The notes beneath the pieces were generated by a model. It was not told where the DNA came from. It made no database searches and saw only the letters and a list, made by a program, of their open reading frames with translations. A program made the translations under genes and the position numbers. DNA of 64,000 nt, from assembly GCF_001854325.1 (NCBI RefSeq), contig NZ_CP017755.1, positions 1,364,001 through 1,428,000 of the forward strand, in the 5' to 3' direction. Positions 44,743-52,878 of the stretch are shown in pieces (position 1 is the stretch's first letter; each line of letters starts with the position of its first letter). The DNA is from Cupriavidus malaysiensis. GTDB taxonomy: Bacteria > Pseudomonadota > Gammaproteobacteria > Burkholderiales > Burkholderiaceae.

Positions 44743-45945
44743 TTACCAGTTGGTCTCACGCTCCGCGGTGGCGGAGATGCGGTGCAGCGACAGATCGGCG
44801 CCGTTGTATTCGGCCTCGGGATCGAGCCGGATGCCGACGAACTTCTTCAGCGTGCCATAGACCACCGTGCCGCCGACCAGGGCGATGACGATGCCCAGTA
44901 CCGTGCCGATCAGTTGGGCCAGCAGCGATACGCCGCCGATGCCGCCCAGCGCGCGGGCACCGAAGATGCCGGCGGCGATGCCGCCCCAGGCCCCGCACAG
45001 ACCGTGCAGGGGCCATACGCCGAGCACATCGTCGATATGCCATTTGTTCTGCGCCAGCGTGAACAGGTAGACGAACAGCACACCGGCAACCGCGCCGGTG
45101 GCCAGCGCGCCCAGCGGGTGCATCAGGTCCGAGCCGGCGCAGACCGCCACCAGGCCGGCCAGCGGGCCGTTGTAGGCGAAGCCCGGATCGTTGCGCCCGG
45201 CCCACCAGGCAGCCAGGGTGCCGCCCACCATGGCCATCAGCGAATTGATGGCGACCAGCCCGCTGATCTTGTCGATGCTCTGCGCGCTCATCACGTTGAA
45301 GCCGAACCAGCCCACCGCCAGCACCCAGGCGCCCAGCGCGAGAAACGGGATGTTCGACGGCGGATGCGCGCTGATGCGCCCATCTTTCTGGTAGCGGCCG
45401 CGCCGCGCGCCCAGCAGCAGCACGGCGGGCAGCGCGATCCAGCCGCCCACGGCGTGCACCACGACCGAGCCGGCGAAGTCATGGAAGGGCACGCCGGTCA
45501 GCGTGGTGATCCATTGCTGGACGCCCAGGCGCTGGTTCCAGGCGATGCCTTCGAAGAAGGGGTAGACGAATCCGACCAGTACGAAGGTGGCCATCAACTG
45601 GGGCGTGAAACGGGAGCGCTCGGCAATGCCGCCCGAGATAATCGCCGGGATGGCCGCGGCAAAGGTGGCCAGGAAGAAGAATTTCACCAGTTCATAGCCG
45701 CTTTTCTGTGCCAGCACGTCGGCGCCGACCATGAAATTCACGCCATAGGCCACCGTATAGCCGATGAAAAAATACGCAATAGTGGAAACCGCGAAATCCA
45801 CCAGGATTTTGACCAGGGCGTTGACCTGGTTTTTCTTCCGTACCGTGCCCAGTTCGAGAAAGGCGAAGCCGGCGTGCATGGCCAGCACCATGATCGCGCC
45901 TAGCAGGATGAACAGGGCGTCGGTGCCGCTCTTCCAGTTGTCCAT
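44743..45945 (-). CDS. amtB: Ammonium transporter
   Basis: A 400-residue membrane protein with eleven helices. The ammonium-channel landmarks are MHAGFAFLELGTVRKKNQVN, DFAVSTIAYFFIGYTVAYG, the twin pore histidines in PFHDFAGSVVVHAVGG and WPLHGLCGAWGG, and AWVLAVGWFGFNVMSAQ. Amt channels conduct ammonium at low concentration and are shut by the PII protein GlnK. The start is at the ATG at 45943-45945, behind GAGGGA. A near-consensus sigma-54 promoter lies at 45978-45995 with NtrC-like sites further up. No glnK gene is adjacent, which is unusual for an NtrC-controlled amtB. Confidence 0.95.
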   Translation of the reverse strand: MDNWKSGTDALFILLGAIMVLAMHAGFAFLELGTVRKKNQVNALVKILVDFAVSTIAYFFIGYTVAYGVNFMVGADVLAQKSGYELVKFFFLATFAAAIPAIISGGIAERSRFTPQLMATFVLVGFVYPFFEGIAWNQRLGVQQWITTLTGVPFHDFAGSVVVHAVGGWIALPAVLLLGARRGRYQKDGRISAHPPSNIPFLALGAWVLAVGWFGFNVMSAQSIDKISGLVAINSLMAMVGGTLAAWWAGRNDPGFAYNGPLAGLVAVCAGSDLMHPLGALATGAVAGVLFVYLFTLAQNKWHIDDVLGVWPLHGLCGAWGGIAAGIFGARALGGIGGVSLLAQLIGTVLGIVIALVGGTVVYGTLKKFVGIRLDPEAEYNGADLSLHRISATAERETNW

Positions 45946-45977
45946 GAGTCCCTCATGCTCAAAATAGGCGCATGGGT

Positions 45978-45995
45978 ATGCAAAAAGCGTTCCAA
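45978..45995 (-). promoter_or_regulatory. Sigma-54 promoter of amtB
   Basis: Read on the minus strand: TTGGAACG, four bases, TTGCAT. It differs from the consensus YTGGCACG-N4-TTGCW at one position only, with correct -24 GG and -12 GC spacing. The start of transcription would be about 24 bases before the amtB ATG. It fits nitrogen control. Confidence 0.8.
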
Positions 45996-46092
45996 GTTGG
46001 GGCCGGTCGCACCATGGCATGGTGCGGACGCACCGTAGTGGGGGGTGTGGCGGAAGTCCCGGGACAAGCCGCCGCATCGAGGCGGGTCCGTG

Positions 46093-46142
46093 CGCACCGA
46101 TTCGGAGCGGCCTGCTTTGGCTTTGTGCACCTAATCGGGGCG
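46093..46142. promoter_or_regulatory. Two NtrC-like enhancer sites
   Basis: Two imperfect copies of the NtrC dyad TGCACC-N5-GGTGCA lie at 46093-46109 (CGCACC, five bases, GGAGCG) and 46126-46142 (TGCACC, five bases, GGGGCG). They are 33 bases apart, about three helical turns, and 110-150 bases upstream of the sigma-54 promoter, the usual geometry for NtrC enhancers. Confidence 0.5.
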
Positions 46143-46518
46143 CGGCGCCAGAATGGGGCGTGCGCCGGGCGCGCCGGAGCCGGTCCGGTGCATGGCCGCC
46201 GACGGGGAGACCAGACCAGGCGGGGAGACGCATGGCCTGCGTTCATCGGCGGACGCATCGGCGGCATCGGTCGCACCGGAGGCGCCGATCATGCCGGCGT
46301 CATTGCCATTGTTTGCATTCCGGGACGCGTGCGAATAGCCCTGCCAGCTGCCTAAATCCGCTACAAAGGCGCGCCGGCGAAGGATTTGCGGGTTTTTTTC
46401 GTTGCGTCGGTGCCACTGGGGATTGCTCTCGGCGCAAAGGGCAGATTAGACTGCGCCGATCGGTGAACTGCCGCCTGGAGGCGGGGCCGGTGAAGACGAC
46501 CAACAAGGGAAATCAGCC

Positions 46519-46800
46519 ATGAATAAAGGTGAACTGGTATCTGCCATCGCCGCGGACGCGGAACTGAGCAATGCTGCAGCAGAGCGCGCGCTGAATGCCG
46601 CGCTGGACAATATCAAGAAGGCAGTCTCCAAGGGTGACTCAGTGACGCTGGTGGGCTTCGGCAGCTTCAGCTCGGGCAAGCGCGCAGCGCGCACCGGCCG
46701 TAACCCGCGCACCGGCGAGACGATCAAGATTCCGGCTGCGAAGACGGTCAAGTTCGCGGCTGGTCAAGGCTTCAAGGACGCTGTGAACAAGAAGAAGTAA
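46519..46800 (+). CDS. hupB: DNA-binding protein HU
   Basis: A 93-residue HU protein: [40 protein letters not shown], the beta-arm motif [20 protein letters not shown] and a basic C-terminal end. It binds and bends DNA without strict sequence preference as a nucleoid component. AAGGGAA upstream of the ATG at 46519 is the ribosome site. A clear terminator follows at 46830-46850. A second, tailed HU-like protein is encoded at 60620. Confidence 0.95.
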   Translation: MNKGELVSAIAADAELSNAAAERALNAALDNIKKAVSKGDSVTLVGFGSFSSGKRAARTGRNPRTGETIKIPAAKTVKFAAGQGFKDAVNKKK

Positions 46801-46829
46801 GCCGTCCGCGGTTCATGCTTCGCGATAGA

Positions 46830-46850
46830 GCGGCCTTTGCGGCCGCTTTT
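46830..46850 (+). terminator. Intrinsic terminator of hupB
   Basis: GCGGCC-TTTGC-GGCCGC (46830-46846) is followed by TTTT and CATTTT, 30 bases after the hupB stop. Confidence 0.85.
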
Positions 46851-46964
46851 CATTTTGCGGCGCGATGACGCCGCGCCGTGTCACGGCCGGCAGCCTGTTC
46901 CGGCGGTACACTGGCCGGGCCGCGCCCTGCGGGCGCCGACCTTTCCTTGGCACCAGGTAGCATC

Positions 46965-47453
46965 ATGAACGAATTGCCCCACCAGCTTTCCATGACCGTG
47001 CTGATGACGCCGGACATGGCCAATTTCTCCGGCAATGTGCACGGAGGCACGATCCTGAAGTATCTCGACATGGTGGCCTATGCCTGTGCCAGCCGCTATG
47101 CCGGCAGCTACGTGGTCACCCTCTCGGTGGACCAGGTGACCTTCCGCCAGCCCATCCACGTAGGCGAACTGGTGACCTTCCTGGCGGCGGTCAACTTCAC
47201 CGGGCGCAGCTCGATGGAGATCGGCATCAAGGTGGTGACCGAGAACATCCGCAGCAAGCTGGTGCGCCACACCAACAGCTGCTATTTCACCATGGTGGCG
47301 GTCGACGACGACGGCAAGCCGACCGAGGTGCCGCCGCTGCAGCCCCGCGACAAGGTCGAGCGCGAGCGCTTCGCCGCCGCTCAGCAGCGGCGCGCGCTGC
47401 GCCAGGAAATGGAGGCGCGCCAGCACCAGATCAAGGCCGCCCCGGCGGCCTGA
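46965..47453 (+). CDS. Acyl-CoA thioesterase (hotdog fold)
   Basis: A 162-residue hotdog-fold thioesterase of the YciA/BACH type: FSGNVHGGTILKYLDMVAYA with the catalytic Asp, VDQVTFRQPIHVGELVTFLA and IRSKLVRHTNSCYFTMVAVD. These cytoplasmic enzymes hydrolyse acyl-CoA esters and help to balance CoA pools. The ATG at 46965 follows GGTAGCATC without a strong ribosome site. It is followed 10 bases later by creA, and the two genes may be co-transcribed. The C-terminal 25 residues are a charged helix. Confidence 0.9.
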   Translation: MNELPHQLSMTVLMTPDMANFSGNVHGGTILKYLDMVAYACASRYAGSYVVTLSVDQVTFRQPIHVGELVTFLAAVNFTGRSSMEIGIKVVTENIRSKLVRHTNSCYFTMVAVDDDGKPTEVPPLQPRDKVERERFAAAQQRRALRQEMEARQHQIKAAPAA

Positions 47454-47463
47454 GGGAGACGCG

Positions 47464-47934
47464 ATGCGCACCATTGCCAGCGTGCTGGCCGCCGGCTTCC
47501 TGCTGGCGGCCGCGGCGGCGCAGGCCGAGGAGATCGGCAGCGTCAGCACCAATTTCCGCGTGACCGGTTCCGACAAGGTCGTCATCGAGGCTTATGACGA
47601 TCCGCAGGTGGCCGGCGTCACCTGCTATGTCTCGCGTGCGCGCACCGGCGGCATCAAGGGCACGCTGGGCATGGCCGAGGATCCGCCGGAGGCCTCGATC
47701 GCCTGCCGCCAGGTCGGGCCGATCGCCTTCAAGGCACCGCTGCGCCAGCAGGACAATGTGTTCTCGGAGCGGATGTCCATCCTGTTCAAGACCTTGCACG
47801 TGGTGCGCGCGGTCGACCGCAAGCGCAACACCCTGGTCTACCTGACCTATTCCGACCGCATCGTCAGTGGCAGCCCGCAGAACAGCGTCACCGCGGTGCC
47901 GGTCGAAGCGGCCACGCCGATCCCGGTCAAATAG
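47464..47934 (+). CDS. creA: CreA family protein
   Basis: A 156-residue exported protein with signal peptide (LAAGFLLAAAAAQA) and the CreA fold: EEIGSVSTNFRVTGSDKVVI, DPQVAGVTCYVSRARTGGI and LGMAEDPPEASIACRQVGPI, with two conserved cysteines. CreA is widespread in proteobacteria and named for its place next to creBCD in Escherichia; its function remains unclear. GGGAGACGCG precedes the ATG at 47464. It sits 10 bases after the thioesterase gene. Confidence 0.9.
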   Translation: MRTIASVLAAGFLLAAAAAQAEEIGSVSTNFRVTGSDKVVIEAYDDPQVAGVTCYVSRARTGGIKGTLGMAEDPPEASIACRQVGPIAFKAPLRQQDNVFSERMSILFKTLHVVRAVDRKRNTLVYLTYSDRIVSGSPQNSVTAVPVEAATPIPVK

Positions 47935-47975
47935 CCGGTCGGCAGGGCCATCGCGCGCCGGCGCTTCCTGCCATT

Positions 47976-47986
47976 GGGGGGGGGGG
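47976..47986. repeat. Run of eleven guanines
   Basis: Eleven consecutive G lie 41 bases downstream of creA and 41 bases before the convergent acid phosphatase stop. Homopolymer runs of this length are prone to slippage and to sequencing error. It is in non-coding sequence, so it should not affect a protein. Confidence 0.9.
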
Positions 47987-48027
47987 CGCGCCGGCGGGTG
48001 CCGCCGTCCGTCCCATCCCGTCGCCCT

Positions 48028-48930
48028 TTATTGGCCTGCCGGCGCCGCAGCGGGCCACTGTGCCATGGCGGCAGCTTCCACGGCGCAGTCGCGCTCCGGC
48101 GCCAGGCCGCGCGTGCGCGCGGCGGCCAGTTCCTGCCGCGCCAGCGCCAGGTCGGCGCGGAACACCGGGTCGGCATGCAGGCGCGCGACCGCAGCGGCAC
48201 CCATCACGCGGCCGGCATTGGCGTCGCTCTGCCAGTGGACATTGCAGACCAGGCGGCTGTCGCCGAAGGCGCGCCCGCGCGCGAGGATGGCGGTGGCGCG
48301 TTCCGGCGCCACTTCGGCTAGCACCAGCGCCCAGGCCCAGCCGACCGCATTGTGGCCGGAGGGATAGGAGCCGTCCTTGACGAGCTTGGCCTCTTCCTGC
48401 GGCGTGCAGGTCGGCTGCCCGTTGACCATGAACGGCCGCTTGCGCTGGTATTGGTCCTTGGCGCGGTAGGTTGCCAGTCCGGCATCGGCCAGCGTGCGGC
48501 GCAGCAGCAGGTAGAGGTGCGGCGTGTCCTGGGCGTTGACCGGGGCCCCCAGCACGCAGCTGAAGGCGCCGGCCGCCTTCGGGAAGCCGAGCTCGGCGTC
48601 CTCGCTCGCAAGTTGCCAGCGCGCGCTGCCGCGCAGCGCGGTGGCGCGGCGCGCGATGTCGTCGTCGAGCGCCTGGGCGGCGGAGCCCGGCGCGGGCGGC
48701 GGGGGCACCAGCACCAGGCTGTCGGGCAGGTCCTGGCGCGGCAGGTAGCCGGCCAGGATGCCCGGGCGGATTTCGGGAACCTGTCCGATCGGGCTGCCAG
48801 CGGCACCGGGGCCGGCGGCACAGCCGCCCAGGGCCAGCAGGGCGGCGGCGCCGAGCAGCGCCAGCGCCGCGCCGGCAGGGCGGGGGCGGACCGGCTGCGG
48901 CGGCGTTATCGTCGCGGGGAGTGATGGCAT
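48028..48930 (-). CDS. Class A acid phosphatase lipoprotein (PAP2 superfamily)
   Basis: A 300-residue phosphatase. The three PAP2 motifs are in order: KDQYQRKRPF, GSYPSGHNAVGWAWA and GDSRLVCNVHWQSDANAG. The N-terminus has a hydrophobic stretch ending in LALGGC, a lipobox, so the enzyme is likely anchored to a membrane and acts in the periplasm on phosphate monoesters. Compared with PhoN-type secreted enzymes it has an extra proline-rich N-terminal region. It is convergent with creA. The start is at the ATG at 48928-48930. Confidence 0.9.
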   Translation of the reverse strand: MPSLPATITPPQPVRPRPAGAALALLGAAALLALGGCAAGPGAAGSPIGQVPEIRPGILAGYLPRQDLPDSLVLVPPPPAPGSAAQALDDDIARRATALRGSARWQLASEDAELGFPKAAGAFSCVLGAPVNAQDTPHLYLLLRRTLADAGLATYRAKDQYQRKRPFMVNGQPTCTPQEEAKLVKDGSYPSGHNAVGWAWALVLAEVAPERATAILARGRAFGDSRLVCNVHWQSDANAGRVMGAAAVARLHADPVFRADLALARQELAAARTRGLAPERDCAVEAAAMAQWPAAAPAGQ

Positions 48931-49024
48931 CGGGGTGGTCTCCTTTCTACTTCCTGTTTTTGTTCTTGTTCCCGGCCTGCCGCCGGGCCCGTCGCGAGCC
49001 GGGCGGCAGGAGGGCGGGGCGGTC

Positions 49025-50782
49025 TCAGGCTGCCGGCCCGAACATGGCCCGCAGCGTGGACTTCAGGATCTTGCCATTGGCATTGCGCGGCAGCATATCG
49101 GGACAGAACAGGATACGCACCGGCACCTTGAAGGCCGCCAGCCGCTCGCGCAGGTAGTCCTGCAGTTCGGCCTCGCTGACGCCGGCATCCGGCTTGAGGC
49201 TGACCACCGCGCCGGGCTCCTCGCCGAGCGTCTTGTGCGGGATGCCGACCACGGCAGCGTCCATCACCGCCGGATGGGAGTACAGGGCGCTTTCCACCTC
49301 GATGCAGTAGATGTTCTCGCCGCCACGGATCAGCATGTCCTTCATGCGATCGATGATGTAGAGATAGCCCTCCTCGTCCAGGCGCGCGATATCGCCGGTC
49401 TTGAGCCAGCCGTCGACGAAGGTCTGGGCCGTGGCTTCCGGCTTGTTCCAGTAACCGCGCACGACGTTGGCGCCGCGTACCCACAGTTCGCCGGCCTGCC
49501 CGGGCGGCAAGGCCTTGCCCATCTCGTCGACGATCTTCATCTCGCCGATGGGCAGCGCCGGACCGGCGCTTTCCGGCCGGTGCACGTACTCTTCCGCGCT
49601 GTGGCTGGTGAAGGTGGCCGAGGTTTCCGTCATGCCCCAGCCGATGCCGGGCGCGGAAGCCGGGAAGACTTCCTTGATGCGCCGTACCAGTTCCGCCGAG
49701 GCCGGCGCACCGCCGTAGTTGACGTTTTCCAGGGAAGACAGGTCGAAGCGCGCACGCTCGGGATGTTCGATGATCTGCCAGGCGATGGTCGGCACACCGC
49801 CGGCCGCGGTGCAACGCTCGCGCTCGATCAGCCCCATCGCGCGCACCGGGTCCCAGCGGTGCATCAGCACGATCTTGCCGCCGCTGGCGATGGTGGCATT
49901 GAGCACCGCCATGCAGCCGGTCACGTGGAAGAAGGGGACCGACAGCAGCGAGCCCTTCTGCGCAGCTTTGGGATCCGGCGTGGGGATCGGCTCGCCGCGG
50001 CGCAGGAAGTTGCGCATCGGGCTGAGCAGGCCCGCCATTGCCACCACGCTGGCGTTGCGGTGGGTACCGATGGCGCCCTTGGGTTTGCCGGTGGTCCCCG
50101 AGGTGTAGAAGATGGTGGCGTCGTCGTCCGGCGCGAGCGCAATGTCCGGCGGCGCGCAGGGCGGCAGGCCCTGCCAGTCGGACGCCGGGCCGAGCAGCGA
50201 CTCCAGCGCGCGCACCTGCACGCCGGCCGGCAATGCAGGCAGCGCGTCTTCGCTGCGCGAGACGTAGATCTTCTGCAGCGCGGGACAGGCGCCGAGATGC
50301 GGCGCGATGCGCTCCAGGCGCTCCGCATCGACGATGGCGACGCGGCTGCCCGAGTCGGCCAGGCCATATTCCAGCTCGGCGCCGGTCCACCAGGCATTGA
50401 GCGGCGTGACGATGGCGCCGGTGAGCAGTGCGCCATAGAAGGCAACCGGCCACTCGGGCAGGTTGCGCATGGCCAGGGCCACGCGGTCGCCCTTGCGCAC
50501 GCCGTCGCGCACCAGCGCATCGGCCACGGTCAGCGCGGCGCGGGCGAAGGCTTCATAGGAAACGCGCTCGTCCTCGTAGACGACGAAGGTCTTGTCGCCG
50601 TGGCTGCGGCCCAGCAGGAACAGCTCGCGCAGCGTCGGCGGCGCGTTCTTCCAGGTGGTGACGGGTATTCCGCGTACCGTCACCGTTTCGGTTTCGAACG
50701 GGGCACCGGGCGCGGTCAGGCGCGCGTGCGCCTCGGCCAGGCTGATGGCCGGCCAGGCGCCGGCGGGCGAAGGGCTAGTCAT
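49025..50782 (-). CDS. AMP-forming acyl-CoA ligase
   Basis: A 585-residue adenylate-forming enzyme. Motifs: DATIFYTSGTTGKPKGAIGT (A3), GIGWGMTETSATFTSH (A5), GELWVRGANVVRGYWN, KTGDIARLDEEGYLYIIDR (A7/A8 hinge) and the C-terminal lysine in NANGKILKSTLR. It activates a carboxylic acid to acyl-CoA in the cytoplasm. The upstream gene is a short-chain dehydrogenase 99 bases away on the same strand; together they look like a small acid or alcohol degradation unit. Chain length and type of substrate cannot be read. The start is at the ATG at 50780-50782. Confidence 0.9.
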   Translation of the reverse strand: MTSPSPAGAWPAISLAEAHARLTAPGAPFETETVTVRGIPVTTWKNAPPTLRELFLLGRSHGDKTFVVYEDERVSYEAFARAALTVADALVRDGVRKGDRVALAMRNLPEWPVAFYGALLTGAIVTPLNAWWTGAELEYGLADSGSRVAIVDAERLERIAPHLGACPALQKIYVSRSEDALPALPAGVQVRALESLLGPASDWQGLPPCAPPDIALAPDDDATIFYTSGTTGKPKGAIGTHRNASVVAMAGLLSPMRNFLRRGEPIPTPDPKAAQKGSLLSVPFFHVTGCMAVLNATIASGGKIVLMHRWDPVRAMGLIERERCTAAGGVPTIAWQIIEHPERARFDLSSLENVNYGGAPASAELVRRIKEVFPASAPGIGWGMTETSATFTSHSAEEYVHRPESAGPALPIGEMKIVDEMGKALPPGQAGELWVRGANVVRGYWNKPEATAQTFVDGWLKTGDIARLDEEGYLYIIDRMKDMLIRGGENIYCIEVESALYSHPAVMDAAVVGIPHKTLGEEPGAVVSLKPDAGVSEAELQDYLRERLAAFKVPVRILFCPDMLPRNANGKILKSTLRAMFGPAA

Positions 50783-50881
50783 GACTGCCTCCCTGTCTGC
50801 AGGCAGGTTGGATGGGGCCGGGCACGCGGGCGCGGGGCCCGGTGCGCCGGGCCGCCGCTGCGGGACTGCCCGGATCAGGGA

Positions 50882-51646
50882 TCAGATGGTGACGCCGCCG
50901 TCGACGACCAGGGCCTGCCCGGTCATGAAGGAACTGGCCGGCGAGGCCAGGTAGCAGGCCGCGCCGGCGATCTCCACCGGCTCACCGATGCGGCGCAGCG
51001 GCGCGCCCTGGGTGGATTGCTTGTAGCGCTCGGGATCCTCCCACAGGGCCCGGGCGAAGTCGGTCTTGATCAGTCCCGGGGCGATGCAGTTGACGCGCAC
51101 ATTGTGCGGGCCGAACTCGACCGCGAGATTGCGCGCGAGCTGGAAGTCGGCGGCCTTGGAGATGTTGTAGACGCCGATGGTGGGCGAGCCGCGCAGGCCG
51201 CCGATCGACGAGACGATGATGATGGAGCCGTCCTTGCGCTCGATCATCTGCGGCGCCACCATCTGGATCAGCCAGTGGTTGGAGATGACGTTGTTGTCCA
51301 GCACCTTGCGGAACTGGTCGTCGCTGACGCCGGCCATCGGGCCGAAGTAGGGGTTGGAGGCGGCGTTGCAGACCAGCACGTCGATCTTGCCGAAGGCGCG
51401 GTTGGTCTCGTCGACCAGGTTCTGCAGGTCTTCCTTGGAGGAGATATTGGCGGGCACGACGATGGCGGTGCCGGCGCCGTGGCGCGCGTTGATGGCATCG
51501 CAGACTTCCTGGCAGGCCTCTGCCTTGCGCGAGGAAATGACTACCTTGGCTCCCTGCACGGCCAGTTGCTCCGCGATGGCGCGGCCGATGCCGCGCGACG
51601 AGCCCGTGACGATGGCAACCTTGCCCGTCAGATCAAACAATGACAT
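50882..51646 (-). CDS. Short-chain dehydrogenase/reductase
   Basis: A 254-residue SDR. The cofactor motif is TGSSRGIGR, the NNAG-equivalent is CNAASNP, and the catalytic residues are Ser in IIIVSSIGGLRG and Tyr/Lys in GVYNISKAADFQ. The basic residue after the Gly-rich loop (SSRKAEA) leans towards NADPH. CAGGAGACAAC before the ATG at 51644-51646 is a good ribosome site. It is the first gene of a probable two-gene operon with the acyl-CoA ligase at 49025. Candidates are 3-hydroxyacyl or alcohol oxidation. A promoter with an overlapping palindrome lies upstream at 51755-51772. Confidence 0.9.
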   Translation of the reverse strand: MSLFDLTGKVAIVTGSSRGIGRAIAEQLAVQGAKVVISSRKAEACQEVCDAINARHGAGTAIVVPANISSKEDLQNLVDETNRAFGKIDVLVCNAASNPYFGPMAGVSDDQFRKVLDNNVISNHWLIQMVAPQMIERKDGSIIIVSSIGGLRGSPTIGVYNISKAADFQLARNLAVEFGPHNVRVNCIAPGLIKTDFARALWEDPERYKQSTQGAPLRRIGEPVEIAGAACYLASPASSFMTGQALVVDGGVTI

Positions 51647-51960
51647 GTTGTCTCCTGATGATGCGCGGCCGTCCCGTCAGGGCGGCGCTGCTGGCTTTCC
51701 GCTTGGATTGGTCGGCGATGGCCCGGCGTCGGCGACGCCGCGGGGCACTGCCTTACCGACCGGTACATTATGTGTGAGGCGGCGCGGCCCAGTCCACAGC
51801 CGCGGGCGCGCGGCGGCGCGCATATCAGCATTCTTTTTGCCGGCAATGCGCGCGGTGCATGGTGCCGCCTGCAGTGCAGGACACGCCGGCCCGCGCGCCC
51901 CGGGCGGGCCGCGTCGGGACCTGCCGGAGCGCATCGGGACGTGCGGGAATCCCCGCCTCG
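51647..51960. other. Intergenic region of 314 bases, no gene, holds the SDR operon promoter
   Basis: Between the NAT gene (ending at 51961) and the SDR start. On the minus strand, TGGACT and CATAAT (51767-51772) are about 18 bases apart, a fair sigma-70 promoter. Overlapping its downstream side is TACCGACCGGTA (51754-51765), a near-palindrome of the type bound by TetR-family repressors of acyl-CoA genes. The rest (51790-51950) is GC-rich with no visible feature. Confidence 0.45.
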
Positions 51961-52818
51961 TCAGGCCGGGCGGCCGCCGGCCAGCAAGGCCGGCAGCGCC
52001 TGCGCCAGTCCGGCGCGGCTGGCGGCGTCCAGCACGATGCCGAAGCGCGTGTCCAGCACGTCCAGCACCGCCTGCGCATCCGCCAGCCGCTCGCGCTGCA
52101 CGCTGCCGTCGGCGGCGCGGGCGGCGAATTCGCCATCGCCCAGCGTGAGACGGGTGCTGCCCTCGGTGCGTGCCACCATCAGGCGGCGCAGGAAGATGCT
52201 GTCGGGATGCGTGGCGACGTACCAGTTGCGCGGCACGAAATCGAGCCAATGCTGCGGTGCGAGGTCGAAGCGGTAGACCTGGCGCCAGCCGCCGTCGCCG
52301 CGCGCTTCGAGATCGAAGGCCGGGTAGGCGCCGGTCGCGGCCGATGCCGGCACCGCGGCCAGGCGATAGGGCCGGGTGTCGTCGCGCTCGCCGTCGAGCG
52401 GCAGCGCGCGGTCCGGCGTCGGGCCGCCGAAGCCGACGTCGACGATGTAGCTGCGGTGCGCCGCTTCGACGCGCAGCAGCATGTGTGTCTGCAGCGTCAG
52501 CCGGTCCGGCGGCACCTGCCAGCGCACACGCGCCGCCAGCGGCGTGACGCGGAAGCCGAGCGCCTCGAGCGCGGCGGCCAGCAGCGTGTTCAGTTCGAAA
52601 CAGTAGCCGCCGCGTGCGCGTGTCACCAGCTTGTCGAACACGCTGTCGGCATCGATGGCGACGGGCCGGCGCAGCAAGGGGTCGATGTTCTCGAAGGGGA
52701 TGGCCGCGAGCTGCGCGGCGATCAGCGCATCGAGCGCGTCGCGCTCGGCCCGTGCCGGTGCATCGATGCCGACGCGGGTGAGGTAGGCGCGCAGGCGGGC
52801 GGGGTCGAGTGTCGTCAT
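51961..52818 (-). CDS. Arylamine N-acetyltransferase
   Basis: A 285-residue NAT enzyme. The catalytic triad is visible: Cys in ARGGYCFELNTLL, His in LTLQTHMLLRVE and Asp in SYIVDVGFGG. NATs transfer acetyl or other acyl groups from CoA to arylamines and hydrazines. The start at ATG 52816-52818 gives the family's normal length. It lies upstream of the SDR/ligase pair on the same strand and directly downstream of a Crp/Fnr regulator gene (60 bases apart), but I do not see evidence for joint transcription with either. Confidence 0.9.
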   Translation of the reverse strand: MTTLDPARLRAYLTRVGIDAPARAERDALDALIAAQLAAIPFENIDPLLRRPVAIDADSVFDKLVTRARGGYCFELNTLLAAALEALGFRVTPLAARVRWQVPPDRLTLQTHMLLRVEAAHRSYIVDVGFGGPTPDRALPLDGERDDTRPYRLAAVPASAATGAYPAFDLEARGDGGWRQVYRFDLAPQHWLDFVPRNWYVATHPDSIFLRRLMVARTEGSTRLTLGDGEFAARAADGSVQRERLADAQAVLDVLDTRFGIVLDAASRAGLAQALPALLAGGRPA

Positions 52819-52878
52819 GGCGGCGGGAACGTTGAGCGGCAGCGCAGGGGCGCGTGCAGGGGGCGGGCGGCGTGTCGC

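Larger units (their letters stand above)
45946..46518. other. Divergent regulatory region between amtB and hupB, 573 bases, no gene
   Basis: I see no credible gene here. The left part carries the amtB sigma-54 promoter and NtrC-like sites. Nearer hupB there is a weak sigma-70-like pair, TTGCTC and TAGACT about 18 bases apart (46420-46460), and a run of seven T at about 46395. The middle (46150-46380) holds only GC-rich sequence without features that I can name. Confidence 0.6.

Noticed and set aside
46009..46025. Palindrome GCACCATG-G-CATGGTGC near amtB considered as a third NtrC site
   Set aside because: The half-sites are seven bases apart rather than five, so it is on a different helical face; left as an unexplained palindrome.
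45972..46355. A 127-codon plus-strand frame in the amtB-hupB gap
   Set aside because: Gly/Ala/Arg-rich without a domain, lies over the amtB control region and has no ribosome site.
48758..51643. A 961-codon open frame on the plus strand opposite the SDR and acyl-CoA ligase genes
   Set aside because: Composition is that of a complementary-strand shadow; the opposite strand has complete catalytic motifs and ribosome sites.
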